64,000 nt of DNA from positions 273,001 through 337,000 of the forward strand of contig JAALGY010000037.1 in the NCBI GenBank assembly GCA_032358165.1. Reading direction: 5' to 3'. A model generated the notes under the pieces. It saw nothing but the letters and a program-made list of their open reading frames with translations. It had not been told where the DNA came from and did not search any database. Origin of the DNA: Diplosphaera chodatii (Eukaryota > Chlorophyta > Trebouxiophyceae > Prasiolales > Stichococcaceae). Both the position numbers and the translations under genes were made by a program. Within the stretch, counting starts at the first letter, position 1; every line of letters begins with the position of its first letter. Shown one piece after another: positions 34,802-46,629 of this stretch.

Positions 34802-34896
34802 AGGTCCTGTGGCATTCAGTAATGCAGTCGATGCTGCTCCTACTTTACGGCCATGCCTTACTGAAAGGCGCTTGAGGAAGCAAGCAACCTGCATGG

Positions 34897-37800
34897 TCAC
34901 GGTATGATGGTGCTGCACAGGCTCTGCAGCAGCTCGTGCATGAGCACCGGGCGCTTGATGGCATTAGTGTAGCCCTCGTTGAACTTGAACAGGAGCGATG
35001 CCGCTGCCTTCACAGGCCCTGCAGTGCAAGCAAGTGGGTTGCAGACTAGCAACGCCAGCAGTTGAGGTGAAGCATGACAGCGGCAACTGGCAGCAGAGCG
35101 CAGCGGATGCATAGCTTCGTGCATGGGCCTGCTGATGGAAGCACACCTCCGCCAGCAGCCTGCGATGGTGAGGGCTTGCCTCCCACGCGCGCCTTCTTGC
35201 TGCGCAGCTGCTCCAGCCAGTTGCCCTTGCGAGCTTTGCTGGGCACGGCGCCCCCTGCAAAGCAGTTGTTGTCTGTGACGTGAGGAAATTCATGGCAGGT
35301 GTGCCTGTCAGACCAAATGTAACCCAAGCCAAGCCTGGGTGCCCTGGCATGGTTCTCTGTGGCTGGCATGTGTTGACCGGCGTTCTCGGCACAGGTCAGG
35401 ATGGTTGCATTGCTACCTGAGGTTACAGAGCGATGCTGCGGCAACACTGTTGCGTTGTCAGCTCACCTGAGCCTAGTGTCTGCTTGGCACGCTGCGACAC
35501 AGTCAGGGGGATGACACCCGGGGCTGCAGTCGGCTGCGCTGCTTTGGCCCCTGCCTGCCCGCTGGGCGACGCGAGCGGCTGGTCCGCCTCCACGCCCTGC
35601 GCCTGTGGCAGGCAGCCGACACCAGTGCAACCTCAGCATGCAGGAGGGCCTTCAAGATACTGGTATGGCTCGGCAGCGCCGGCCCCCACGCCACACTGTG
35701 TTGTGCCAAATGCGCACGCCACTTGGGTTGCAACAGCTGTGAATCGGTAGAACCCGCACCGCCATGCGGCGGCGGATGACCTCGGCCTGCAGCGACGCCA
35801 CGATGACCTGCTGCTGCGCTGCAGACAGCTGCCTCCTGGTGGGCGACGAGCCCTGCTGCGACGCAGTGGGCCAAGCGGACGTCAGCTGGAGCTGGGTGGG
35901 TGCGACGCATTAGCTGTAGCACTTTAGGACAGATCTCAGGTTTCCTGCGGCAACCTGTGAGGAGCGTGACTGCCGGCTGACGCCTACCTCAAACTGGCAC
36001 AAGGCGTCGACCGCTGGCAGCAGCGGCGTGGCGGCTGTGGCGGCAGGGGGCGCAGCCGCCGCAGGCAGGGGCCCGCCCGTCGCCGCCTCATACCGCAGGT
36101 TGTATGCCAGCATGGTGTCCGTCAGGGACGCCAGCGTGCTGCGCTCCTCGGCGCTCTGCAGGTTGGCGGCGACCGGCCGCAGCGGCGGCGCAAGCAGGTG
36201 CATCAGCGCCGGCAGCACCACCTGCACCCGGGTCAACACCGCAGCATTCAGCAGCAGGGTTGCATGCAGATGAAGGATGTCGCATGTTGCCGACATCTGC
36301 GGTCAGGTGGCCGGCTGCCACGGTATCCCAAGAGCAGCCCTGCAGCTTCTCCCCATGCAGCAGCACCTGCGCAGCTGCCTGCACGGTGAGGCAGCTGAGC
36401 ACGGCGGCGGCGGTGTCGCCGGCCCAGGCGCGCAGCATCGCCTCGTTGGAGGCCTGCGCCCGGCGCGCGTCCCCCTGCGCCTTGGGCCATGCCAGCTGCA
36501 CCCTGTGCATGACATTGACGCAGCTGTAGGCCAACGACTATACCTACGCTGGTTTCGCGACTAAACGTAATTCGATGCTGCACCCCACCAAACAGCATGG
36601 CTTTAAACACCTGACATCTTGATGGCAGCCTGGGCAACAAAACTTGATGCAGAAGAGCAGCAGGCAGGCTTGACAACGCAACCGCAACACGTTGGGGACT
36701 ACCTCTCGGGGCCGGCGGCGGGGCTGGTGACGGCCAGCGTGGCGGCGGGCAGGAAGCGCAGCAGGCCGTAGTCGCCGGTGCGCTGCATGGCGGCGTGCAG
36801 CAGGTCCGCGTCGCCCATGCCTGCCACCATGCCCGCCGCCTTGATCTGCGCAGCATTTTAAACGGTAGCATAGCAGCACACAGGAAGGATGTGTATGACG
36901 GTTGCTGCCGGGCATATGTCATCCTGCCGACTCGCAGGTGTTATGGCAAAACACCAGCGCTGGGCTGTGCCCTGTCAACTCACTGCATGCTTGCATGCAG
37001 GCCAAAGCGCAGCACTGCAAACACGCTGCAAGAGGCACCACTGGGTTCAGAGCACAGCCGCACCATGCCAGCACTGCAGGAGCGCAGCTTCAGCACATTC
37101 TCGTGGCAGCCCGCCATGACGAGCTCGTGCTCGCCAAAGTCTGCCAGCAACCCCAGCAGCCGGTTGGTGCGCGCATTCGCAGTCTCCGCCCGCGTCACCT
37201 TCGTCCCCTGCGGCACAGCAAGCGTGGCATGGCCACAGCCCCTCGTGTCACTACATGTCAGCTGGATATGCTGTTGCAAGCGCCCACAGCTTGAGGATGC
37301 AGTGTCCACACGGTTACCGACAACCTCGTCACTCATGGGTACACTTGCGTGCAACCAGAGTATTGCGGCGCCATACCCGCAGCCACAGGAGCTGCTGCCA
37401 CACGGCGAAGGCGGAGGTGGCGATGTCTTTGTGTCCGGCGCAGGCGGAGGCGGCGTCGGCGGTGCGCACCACGCCCCGCTGCCGCCCCAGGAACTGCAGC
37501 GTGTTGAGGCAGCACCGCACATCGCCCTCCGTCCTGTCCGCCAGCACGACCAGCGCCTGCGGGCGGCCGTCGCACGGCTCGGCACGAGAGCTGTTGAAAG
37601 ATGCGATGCTTCACATCCGCTGCAGGCACAAGTGTCGAGACACCTGCTCCTGCGTATACGGGTGCTGCTGTGTCAATGCGTGGTGTCCAAAGCCATAGCC
37701 CACCTGCCGATCGGCGCCCAGCTTCTCCTTGCTGCATATGAGCTTCATGCGGCTGATCAACCTGGTCGCCTGTCAGGGAAGTGAATGGCCCAGTGTCAGG

Positions 37801-40613
37801 GTGGTGTCATGAGGCTAAATGCGGGGCAGGTCATTAGGCTCGTCATGACCACAGTCTGGGCTGCGCTGAGAGCTGGGACACGGCATCACATTCAGGAGGG
37901 AAGGCAGCGCACCGACGGCTGCTTGAACTGGAAGACGGCGGCGCGTGCGCGCAGCGGTCGCACGACGGGCGCATACAGATCGTTGCAGATGCAGATGACA
38001 GGTCGTGCCAGCTGCCGTGGCTTCCTGCGCTTCTTCCCGCCTGCGACTGCCGCGTCGGCATCTGTTGCAGCCCCTGTTGCACCAGTTGACATGTGTAGAA
38101 GGACTGTGTGGTCACTTGATCGTCAATCATAGGACCAAACTCCTAAGATGGCTGCCTGATGTCAGTCTTAGCACACCTGCCCCACCGTATACGAGCTTGA
38201 GCAGGGCTATCACAGCATTCTTCGATTCGCTGCCGCCTGCGTATGTGAACCACAGCCTCACCACAGTTGCTGGTGCAGGGTTGTAATGGACTGTTGGTGC
38301 CGAGAGAGTTGAGATGTTGTGCTCTTGCATGGTATCTGTATCACCTGCTGTGCCGTCGACTTCATCAACAATGATGCAGTTGGGCTTGCGGGAGCCCATG
38401 ACTGACTGCATCTGTGCGGCATCCTGCAGTGTCGCAATCACAATGAAGGTGTTGTGGTAATTGTCAACATGGATGGGTGCCGATGCGCCAGCAGGACACG
38501 GCACCAGATCACCGTGCCTTCATGAAGTCAGTGTCCATTGCACCTGGATGCGCCTGACTAGCGATGCTGCAGTGCGGTCGTCGCTCGCGTTGATCTCGTA
38601 CGGCTGGTATCCGCAGTGTTGCGCAGCCACATGCGCCAGCGTGGTCTTCCCCAGGCCTGCACCGCAACTTCGTACCGCTTGTTGCCGACAGATGAGCGGC
38701 ATGCAGCAGGCAACCTCTCACTACTTTGCCAGCAGCGGGTGCTGCTGCCGCCGGAAGATCTGCAGTACCTGGCGGCCCAGACATAAGGAGGATGCGGTGC
38801 TCCGGCCTGCTGTCCACTCCCTTCTTGCCTCCGCGCCCAAACACGGCTGCATCCCATGACCGCAGCCAGCGCACCTAGACAGGCACCGTATTATATGCAT
38901 TGTGCACTCAAACCTCAGATTTTGCAAGCCAAGAACCTGATCCGCATCTGCAACGAGGCTGAGGCTGCTTGACCTGGCCCTTCACACACAGCAGGGCGCG
39001 CACCACGCTGCGGTTGATCTGCTCATCGCTCAGCAGGTCAAGGAACGTGCGCGGCCTGTACTTGTCAACCCAGGCCGCCTCGGTTGCTGCCCCTGCGGCA
39101 CCCACATGCCAGCACTTTCAACATTGGGCTTCTATGGCGTGGAGACCCACTGCACGGGGCACTCAGAGTTGACAGTAACGACCGCAGCAGCATCATGGAC
39201 ACCACCACACAAGCATGCGCACCGGCGGTGTCATCGTCCCTGGCGAGCTGCTCTGCGCGCTCAGACACAGCCACAGCGCGGGCGAATGCCTCGTCTTCCA
39301 CCTGGACCAGGCACAAATCAAGCTTCCAGACAGTGTGGCCGCGGGGAGCAGGTTGCAGGTTGCATCACCCAGTGCACCAAACACCAAGTGACCATTTCCT
39401 TTGTTGACCTGCCGCATGAGCTGGGATATTGGCTGGGCCAACAGGCAGCCACCAGCTGCAGCCGACACAGGTGCTGGTCGCTCTGCAGGGGCCGGCTCGA
39501 GAAGTCGACAGTAGGCTCGCAGCCCATTGTCCAGGGTTACCGGCATCACCTGCCGTGTTCAACGCCACGGTGATGAGTTGTTGCAAGGTCGTCGGGAAAC
39601 ATGTTGCATATGCAACTGGATCGAGCTTACTGATGCAGAAGTCGTTTGTATGCACCTCGCCATCCAGCTTGTGCGCCTCAAACACCGGCGGCACATATGT
39701 CAGCTCGGCGATGGAGCTCTCGAGTGCTGCGGCTGCGTCAGCAGCTTCTGCTGCCTCTGCTGCGGCTGCCGCGGCTATGCACTCACTGTCGAGCAGAAGG
39801 TCACCATCTACCTGGCTGCCATATGCTGCGTCCAGCAGTGCGTCCAACTCGTCATCCTGCACATGGCGGTCGGTGGTTGGAATGACACCGTTGACATGAA
39901 ACAGGAGGACTGCAGGTGCACTCCGCAACTGGCTCAGCAGAAGCATCAATGTCGCACACCCACCTGCGAGTAGGTGGAAGCCTGGGATAGCTGGCCTGTG
40001 CCGACTGCTTGCCCATGTGTATGATGTTGAAAACTTCCAGCCGAAGCTGGGGGCGGTGCTTCGACCTCAAAATGCTCTGCTGCCATTGCCACGAGCTCAT
40101 CGTCATCGTCGAGATCAACCCCATTCCCTGTGTGACCGTTGTTGGCGACCTTGAACGCATCTGCGCTGCTGCTGCTGCTGAGGCACTGGCTGTATTGATG
40201 GCCGTGGACATTGACGCAAGCTGTCTCGGAACATGATCGCTTTGCAAACCTCCCTGTGGGTGAACGGGCACCTGGCCATCATGACTAAGCAGCAGCAGCC
40301 AGATCATGATCACTGCACGCGGTGCTTCACTGCGTGCTGTACCTGTTTCTGTGTATACGTGCACGCCCTGGTGGGGCTGGATTTCAGTCAGTGGGCGCTT
40401 TGCAGGTGCGCCTGCAATCAAATGTCCCAGAGCCACATCACAGTGTGCAGAACAAGCACCCAGATACCAGCTGTGCAGCAGACTTCACAGCAAGTTTCGT
40501 GTCAGTTTCGCTTGTGCTGACCAGGCGCCTGCACCTGGGAGCAGCGCGGCATTGCTCTCAGCTTCGTCCTGCACGCCGTATGCCTCATCCAACAGCTTGT
40601 CTATGCTGTCCAT
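34897..40613 (-). CDS. CTF18: Alternative clamp loader large subunit CTF18
   Basis: The gene starts at 40613 (MDSIDKLLDEAYGVQDEAES). An acidic, repetitive N-terminus includes DLDDDDELVAMAAEHF and DALLDAAYGSQVDGDLLLD. Then come VTLDNGLRAYCRLLEPAP, WVDKYRPRTFLDLLSDEQIN and RWLRSWDAAVFGR, the CTF18 signature before the AAA+ core. Walker A is split by an intron and rejoins in phase as LMSGPPGLGKTTLAHVAAQH. EINASDDRTAASLVRRIQ is an RFC box, CIIVDEVDG is Walker B and RPVICICNDLYAPVVRPLR is sensor 1. The C-terminus FKFNEGYTNAIKRPVLMHEL matches the conserved CTF18 tail that binds Dcc1/Ctf8. Ctf18-RFC loads PCNA for leading-strand synthesis and sister-chromatid cohesion. There are many exons; middle borders are approximate. 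Confidence 0.93.
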
Positions 40614-41075
40614 AGCAGCACCCTCATGAGTGTAGCATCATGGGACGCAGTACAACTGAGCTGTGTAAAGGAACAAGCACTGCGGCTGTGACGTTGGGAG
40701 GGCTCCAAGGGTGTCCAGCAGCGCCTGCGAGCCTCCAACTACAGCATCATGAGTGCGCTGTCATGCGGCTCACACATCCAGAAAGTCCTGCAGCTGTACA
40801 ACCGTTGCAAGAGCATGCAACCGTGCGGCCTTTTCCATGCTGCGTGTTTGGAATTTAAGCTGCATCTGTACCCGCCCTCGAGTCGAGGGCGGGTGAGAGA
40901 TCCAAATGGCAATGCAGAGGGGCTTCGGCTGAAATTGATGCCCAGGTGGTCAGGGGATATGACCTAACACCGAGTGGCAACTCGCAGCAGCTTTCCATGC
41001 AGCAAGCACAACGCGTGTACACAGTGCCGATCATCAAGCCAGATCCAATACAGTCAAGTCATTCACAACAGCGGT
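40614..41075. promoter_or_regulatory. Divergent promoter CTF18 / eIF4B-like with perfect palindrome
   Basis: A 462-base gap with no gene. It contains a perfect inverted repeat with 12-base arms and a single-base spacer at 40870-40894: ACCCGCCCTCGA, G, TCGAGGGCGGGT. The arms could form a strong hairpin or bind a dimeric factor. Its centre (40882) is 37 bases from the midpoint of the two start codons. Confidence 0.55.
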
Positions 41076-43131
41076 ATGTCGGAAGCACCCCGCGAGCGCC
41101 CGCGTCTCAATCTCAAGCCCCGAGATGAGTCTGCTGCGAAGAAGGCCGAGCTCGACAGGGCTCACAGCGCAAAATCGGTGAATTTGCATGCATGTTATGC
41201 CTGTATATGCCAACCGACGTATCCGCCAATGCCACCAAGTGTACAGTTTGTCTGGAATGTGGAACTGATGCAGTTGGGTTGCTGGCCGGCCTGCTGGTCG
41301 CCTGCCCAGCGCGTCACTGCAGAACAGTAAAGCAGCAGCTGTTGCTGTTGGTCTTTCGCCCACGCATAGCTGTACTTCCTGCCTGTGTGACTGTTGCGCC
41401 AACTGCTCGTTTTGCAGAATCCCTTTGGCGCAGCGAAGCCACGCGAGGCAGTGCTGGCTGATCGCAGCGGCAAGACTGAGAGCGAGATCCTGCAGGAGGA
41501 GGTCGCCAAGGAAAAGCTGAAGGTGCTGCCAAGACTGAAAGGGGTGCATTGCCGTGAACGTCTGCACGCCATGCACAACATGGTGCACGCTCGGACCCAT
41601 CTTTGACTTCTCTGCCCCCTCGCATGCAGCTGCGGCTGACACCGGAGCAGGCTCAGGAGAAGGAGGGCATAGAGACGCAGCTGGGCGAGCTGAAGGAGGC
41701 CATCTCGTTGGAAGAGGATGACGAGAAGAAGGCCACCCTCCAGGAGGAGCTGACAGCGGGCCAGGAGAAGCTGGATGCTCTCATGGACAGCGTCAGGGTA
41801 CGGAAATGGCCATCACTGCAACATATATGTGTGCGTTGCACGATGATACATGGTTCATGGTGCAAGCAACCTGCTTTAGGTCACTGTGGCGCGTGTGTAG
41901 CTCCTGTTCATCTGCCAGTGTTGCATATGTGCAGAAGCTCACCCTTGACGCGGCAGCTCGAGGAGAGATCCAGCGTCCTAGTGAGCGGCGTGCTGCCCTC
42001 GAGGCCCAGCAGCAGGTGCCACACGCTGCTGCCCATGTTTCCTTCGTCCTGCATTCACTGAGTGCTGCGGCTGCTGTGTATCCTGTTCCTGCAGCACTCG
42101 AGCATGCCGAGGTTGCGGTTGTCCAATGTAAGCAACTGAGGGCTGTTCGCGGTGTGCAGCAGCAGGGGGGCCCCGGCTACGGCGGCGCTGACCAAGGCGG
42201 CTATGATGCCTACCCTGGTATGGGCGGCCCGCCGCAGCAGTACAGTGGCGGCGGCGGCGGCGGCCGAGGCGGCGGCGGGTGATTGCACACACCTTCCACT
42301 GTCACTGCAAGGGGCTGGGTGACATTTGCTGCCAGGACAACGTCCAGCAGCATGTCTTGCGAGTGGCGTGCTCATCTTATGCAGCTATGGCGGCCGCGGC
42401 GGCGGTGGCGGCCGAGGCGGCAGGGGCTACCCAGATGGCGGCGGCGGCTATGGCGGTCAGCAGGGCGGCTATGGCGGCGGTGGGGGATATGATAACTACG
42501 GCGGCGGCGGCGGCGGCGGCCAGGGGTGCGCAGTCTTTGAGGTGTTCGAAACACTTGGAGGTGCAGCCTGTTGTACCCTTTGCACACTTGTACACAAGTG
42601 ACTAATCGTCTTCTGTGGCTGACAACGTACAGCTACGGCGGCGGTAGTGGTGGAGGTGGCGGCTTCGGCGGGTACCAGGTGATTTCAAGTCCTTTGAAAG
42701 TAGCAGCATGCAGACAGTCTGCTCTTGAAACGGTGCGATCACAGCGACCTCTGCAATGTGCAGGAGCGTGCTTCTGGTGGCCGTGGTGGCGGCCGTGGTG
42801 GCGGTGGCTTTGAAAGTGAGCTGACTCGATGCATGTATGGCAGCACGACACTGCATGCTTCGGCTGCATAGGCGAGCCATCACCTGGGCTGTTGACATGA
42901 CATCCTCTCTTGCAGACTTTGGCGGCAGCGGAGACTTTGCTGGTGGTGACTGTAAGTCCTCCTCCTGCATAATTGCAAGCTTTGGTGGTGTTGTGTGACA
43001 ACGTATGCAGGAGATAGTTGGGGCATTCAACACACCATCGTGGACTGTTTCTGATGTTCTCATGGTGGGATATTGCAGACCAAGCCGGCGGGGCCAGTGG
43101 TGGCAGCTACGCAAACCAAGACCGCTTCTGA
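41076..43131 (+). CDS. eIF4B-like Gly-rich RNA-binding protein
   Basis: Early exons are exact: 41076-41177, 41418-41522, 41630-41797, 41935-42015, 42095-42127, 42160-42278 and one from 42385. Later ones are near 42635-42678, 42764-42813, 42916-42953 and 43079-43131. The start MSEAPRERPRLNLKPRDES, then NPFGAAKPREAVLADR, matches the RPRLNL and NPFGxAxPRE motifs of plant eIF4B. A charged helix follows (KTESEILQEEVAKEKLK, EEDDEKKATLQEELTAGQEK). The C-terminal half is RGG/GYGG repeats, ending GGSYANQDRF. No RRM is visible. The family stimulates the eIF4A helicase on mRNA 5' leaders. Plant-type eIF4B is preferred over a generic glycine-rich protein because of the paired N-terminal motifs. Confidence 0.75.
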
Positions 43132-44129
43132 GGCAGGACATGACCGTGTCTGTGGTGTGATGTGTGAGGGTGCCTTACTGCAGAACATTGCTGCTGACAT
43201 GCACTGACGCCGTTCAGACTTGGCATCTGCCTTCACATCTAGACACATGTCAGAAACACGTGGCAATTCGACACGATGTTGCCTTCGTGTCGTCTGCACA
43301 CCTGAACAGTGTCAAGATCCTGTGCTTGCCGGCATTCAACAAAATCATATCCACAGTATGCCAGCAACCTGCTACGCCAGTCTTGCTGGTCGATTTTTGC
43401 AGATACCGATACATGCACTTGGGCTGACCTTGCTCTGCGCTCGTCTGCGCCTCTAAGCTGTCATGCACAGAGGTGTACATTCACACCTCGTGCTCCGAGT
43501 CCAGGCTCAGCATGCAGAGTGCCGTCCGGGTCCACAAGTGAACACAAACAGTGATGCAACAGACAGTGACGCATGCGCAACTGTAAGCCGTTGCATACCG
43601 TATCACCACATTTTGGGTATTGGCCATTATGTGCTGTGTTCATCACCAGATTTGCCGAGTGGGGCAGGTTGACATAAGGAAGCCGGGGCCCAGTCAAGAT
43701 GACTGCGGCGCCGATCGTTTCAGCGGCGGCGACATAACCGACGTCGCCCCATGCAGCTGGGGGAGGCCCTCCTACCCCGCTGGCTTACAATTGATCAAAT
43801 TTTGACACCCTGCGGGGTGGCATTAGGGGTAGAGAATGCCGGCCGTGGCACCCCGTCGCCGGATGAATTTGGATTTGAGCCTCGGCCAATGCAGCAGAAG
43901 CACATCTTGTGCGCCAAACGGTCAGACGAAGCAAGCGCAGATCGCGCGTCTGCTGCAGTACGCCTTTCAAGTGTCAGCAGCGAATCGCGGCGGGTGACAA
44001 GGCAGCCGTCATCCCCGCTTGTATCAGCAAGGCCTTCAGTGCTGCGCATTTCCCCCCTCCTTGTTCGACAGCACAGGCCGCATCACCAACCTCGAGTCAC
44101 TGTCCGTCAACCGTCAACAGAGGCGTCAC
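43132..44129. other. About 1 kb without a recognised gene
   Basis: This region lies between the eIF4B-like gene and the transporter. Open frames run through 43751-44129 on both strands but show no domain content. An in-frame ATG at 44019 could extend the transporter N-terminus. A plus-strand TGTAA at 43582-43586 lies 450 bases after the eIF4B-like stop. Confidence 0.35.
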
Positions 44130-45668
44130 ATGGCCAGCTCTGTCAGCACAGCCGCCACTTTACTGGCAGCAGCAGGTGGCATATATGCGTCCTACTTGAC
44201 CCAGGTGACGCAGCAGTTGTGCAGGGCCTCCGTCGATGCCTGATTGTGGTCACGAACGTCACATCTCATAAACATCGCACTGCAGTGAGTCTGAGACTGC
44301 TGCTGCCATCGACAGGGCGTTGTGCAGGAGGCGCTATCTACAAAGCGCTTTGGGGTAGATCAGGAGCAATTTCCCTACCTGAAAGCCCTCAACGGCGTGC
44401 AGAGTCTCGCATGCTTCCTATGGGCGGGCTTACTGCTGCTGATCATCGGCACTGGCAAGCGGGGACGCATGCCACCCATGTGGGCGTACTGGAAGCCTGG
44501 ACTCACCAATGCAATCGGCCCTGCATGCGGCTATGAGGCACTGAAAAATATCAGCTACCCAGCTCAGGTAATGATCCTTGTCGTGTACCTCTGAGGTGTC
44601 GTGCCTCTAGCCTGATCACACTTCATCTGGCTGTATGCACAGTGACAATGAGGTCATAGTGAGATGGTTGGCGTATGTAGCACATGGGAGCCGGGTCCTT
44701 GCTGTGCGCAGGTGCTGGCAAAGTCGTGCAAGATGATCCCAGTCATGATCATGGGCACACTGGTTGGCGGCAAGCGGTACAGCGTAATTGAGTACATGTG
44801 CGCGGGCCTGATTGCTGGTGGCATCTCCCTGTTTGCAGCGCAGGTGAGCCGCAACACCTTGCTGTCTCTCTGCAACATGCAGCTGCCTAGATAACTGCCC
44901 TGGGACCGATCGTGGCGCATGCCCTGACAGCAGTGCAAAGGCGCAAGGCGGACCTGTCAGCAGCAACACTGAGCATGCGCCATGCGCTCTGCAGGGCTCG
45001 GGCAAAGTGGCCCGGAAGCTGGCTGCGCCCAACGCGCCGCTGGGCTACGCACTTTGTCTCATCAACCTCACCTTTGATGGCTACACCAATGCAGCTCAGG
45101 TAGACCGTGCTGCAACTCACTCCTTGCTGTCGCACGTGCCTGATACTATCGAGTGGAATGCACCATCTGGTGTGCATGGCGTATGCATGGGGTTGCTTGG
45201 TTGTGACAGCCTTTGAACTGCAAACATCAACATTGTCATTACACTTTGTTTCGCCTTCAGGACGAGATTCATCGCAAATACACCGCGACCACCGCATTGC
45301 ACACGATGTGCTGGATGAACTTCTGGTGTGGGTTGTACTATGGGGTGTACCTGTTCGGCGCCACCAGCATCGGCGTGGACATGATCCGTTTCTGTGCCGC
45401 ACACCATGAGGCAGGCACATACCTGCTGCTGTTCTGTCTGTGCGGGGCTGTCGGACAGCTGTTCATCTTCTTTTCGATCAGGCGCTTTGGCACGCTGGTG
45501 ACCACCATCGTGACAACCACACGCAAATTCTTCAACATCTTGCTGTCAGTGTTGTGGCTTGGCACGCCCCTGCTTGCACAGCAGTGGGCGGCAGTTGCAA
45601 TGGTGTTCAGCGGGTTGTTGTGTAGTACGATCGTGAAGAGTAGGAGACGGGCTCAGAAGCAGGAGTAG
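44130..45668 (+). CDS. ER/Golgi nucleotide-sugar transporter, SLC35B1/UTR-like
   Basis: Exons are 44130-44204, 44316-44567, 44711-44843, 44995-45099 and 45261-45668, all in phase. About ten hydrophobic segments fit the drug/metabolite transporter fold, beginning SVSTAATLLAAAGGIYASYL. Family blocks include GPACGYEALKNISYPAQVLA joined to KSCKMIPVMIMGTLVGGKRY, APLGYALCLINLTFDGYTNA, and RRFGTLVTTIVTTTRKFFNI with its Thr/Arg/Lys pattern. These match SLC35B1 and plant UTR1/UTR3 carriers, which bring UDP-glucose or UDP-galactose (or ATP in animals) into the ER. The tail IVKSRRRAQKQE is basic and cytosolic and could act in ER retrieval, though it is not a perfect KKxx. Substrate cannot be told from sequence. 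Start 44130 is chosen because it directly precedes the first membrane helix. Confidence 0.88.
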
Positions 45669-46099
45669 GCAGATACACTGAAGCAGTAATTTGCACTTTA
45701 GTGTGATGCTGCAATGCTACAATCAGTGTGAATACGGCAGCTGAACTGAAACGAGACACAGCAACACAACAGCGAGTGCACAGAGCCGAAAGTGAACCCT
45801 CCTCTCATGAAACTGCACATTGGATGGTGTAGACACCGTGAATGTTGCTTTGCCACTTGACAGACCGCGGAGCTTATACAGGTTGACGTCTCCACTGACA
45901 TGGCCGCAGCTTGCCCCTTCGGGTGATCTGCACACTTCATCAAGCTGCATGGGTGCGCAACCTACCCCAGCCAGGTGACAACAGGTCAACATGTGCTTGT
46001 GCAAAGGGGGTGCTGGCGGTGCACATGTTTTGCAGGGCATTGCACCTGCTGTATATGGCCCCGCTGTATTGCCCTCAGACACATATGTCCAGTCCGACG
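45669..46099. other. Convergent intergenic region
   Basis: About 430 bases between two stop codons, with no gene and no clear signal seen. Confidence 0.4.
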
Positions 46100-46629
46100 C
46101 TACAGATCCTTGTCTGAAATCTGCAGAGCACCACGCAATGGATGGTCTGCCGCCGCCTTGACGGCAAGCTCATTGCCACAGTGCGCCACCTGCGCTAAGT
46201 GAGCACATTGCTGCGCAGTTCACCTTGCCAGAGTTTTCATTGAGGATTCGGTATATGCGCCTGCACAGCTGCAGATACTGGGATGGAATGAGCGGGTTCA
46301 GGTGAGCCAGCTCCTGCAGGTACACCAGCTTCAGCCCAAGCGGCAAGAGTGCAGCCATGGTGCCCATCTGCACGGCAAGCAGCAGCAGGGGCATCGGTGG
46401 TTGCTCGAGCTCATGTGGATGAGCCTACGAGGCAGCGTGCTGCAAAGCACTGGGCGAATGCAAGTCTGGGCAACCAACTGAGCTGCTGAGCCGCACCGAC
46501 TGTCAGCCAAACGACACAGCATGATACCTCACCCCGAAGAGCGGCATGGCAGCCATGATGGCAGGATGCCGATGAACAATCTCCTTCCAGTGATGGACGA
46601 GCTGGTACAACCCAAAGAAAACGAGAAAA
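46100..46629 (-). CDS. Small membrane-associated protein, unknown function (5' end not found)
   Basis: Three exons chain in phase. About 46629-46535 reads LVFFGLYQLVHHWKEIVHRH then PAIMAAMPLFG. About 46360-46225 reads MGTMAALLPLGLKLVYLQEL, AHLNPLIPSQYLQLCRRIYR and ILNENSGK. About 46191-46100 reads VAHCGNELAVKAAADHPLRG and ends QISDKDL. The first two exons are hydrophobic enough for two membrane segments. The first exon does not begin with Met, so at least one 5' exon is missing, possibly between 46640 and 46750. I do not recognise the family. Confidence 0.45.

Larger units (their letters stand above)
34546..34896. other. Convergent intergenic region LHCA / CTF18
   Basis: The 351 bases between two stop codons contain no gene. 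A plus-strand TGTAA (34753-34757) and a minus-strand TGTAA (TTACA 34797-34801) lie 40 bases apart, so the two transcripts probably overlap or abut at their 3' ends. Confidence 0.45.

Noticed and set aside
43800..43900. tRNA-like stretch with a T-loop-like GGCTCAAATCC on the minus strand
   Set aside because: The T-arm does not pair and no acceptor stem or anticodon arm could be built.
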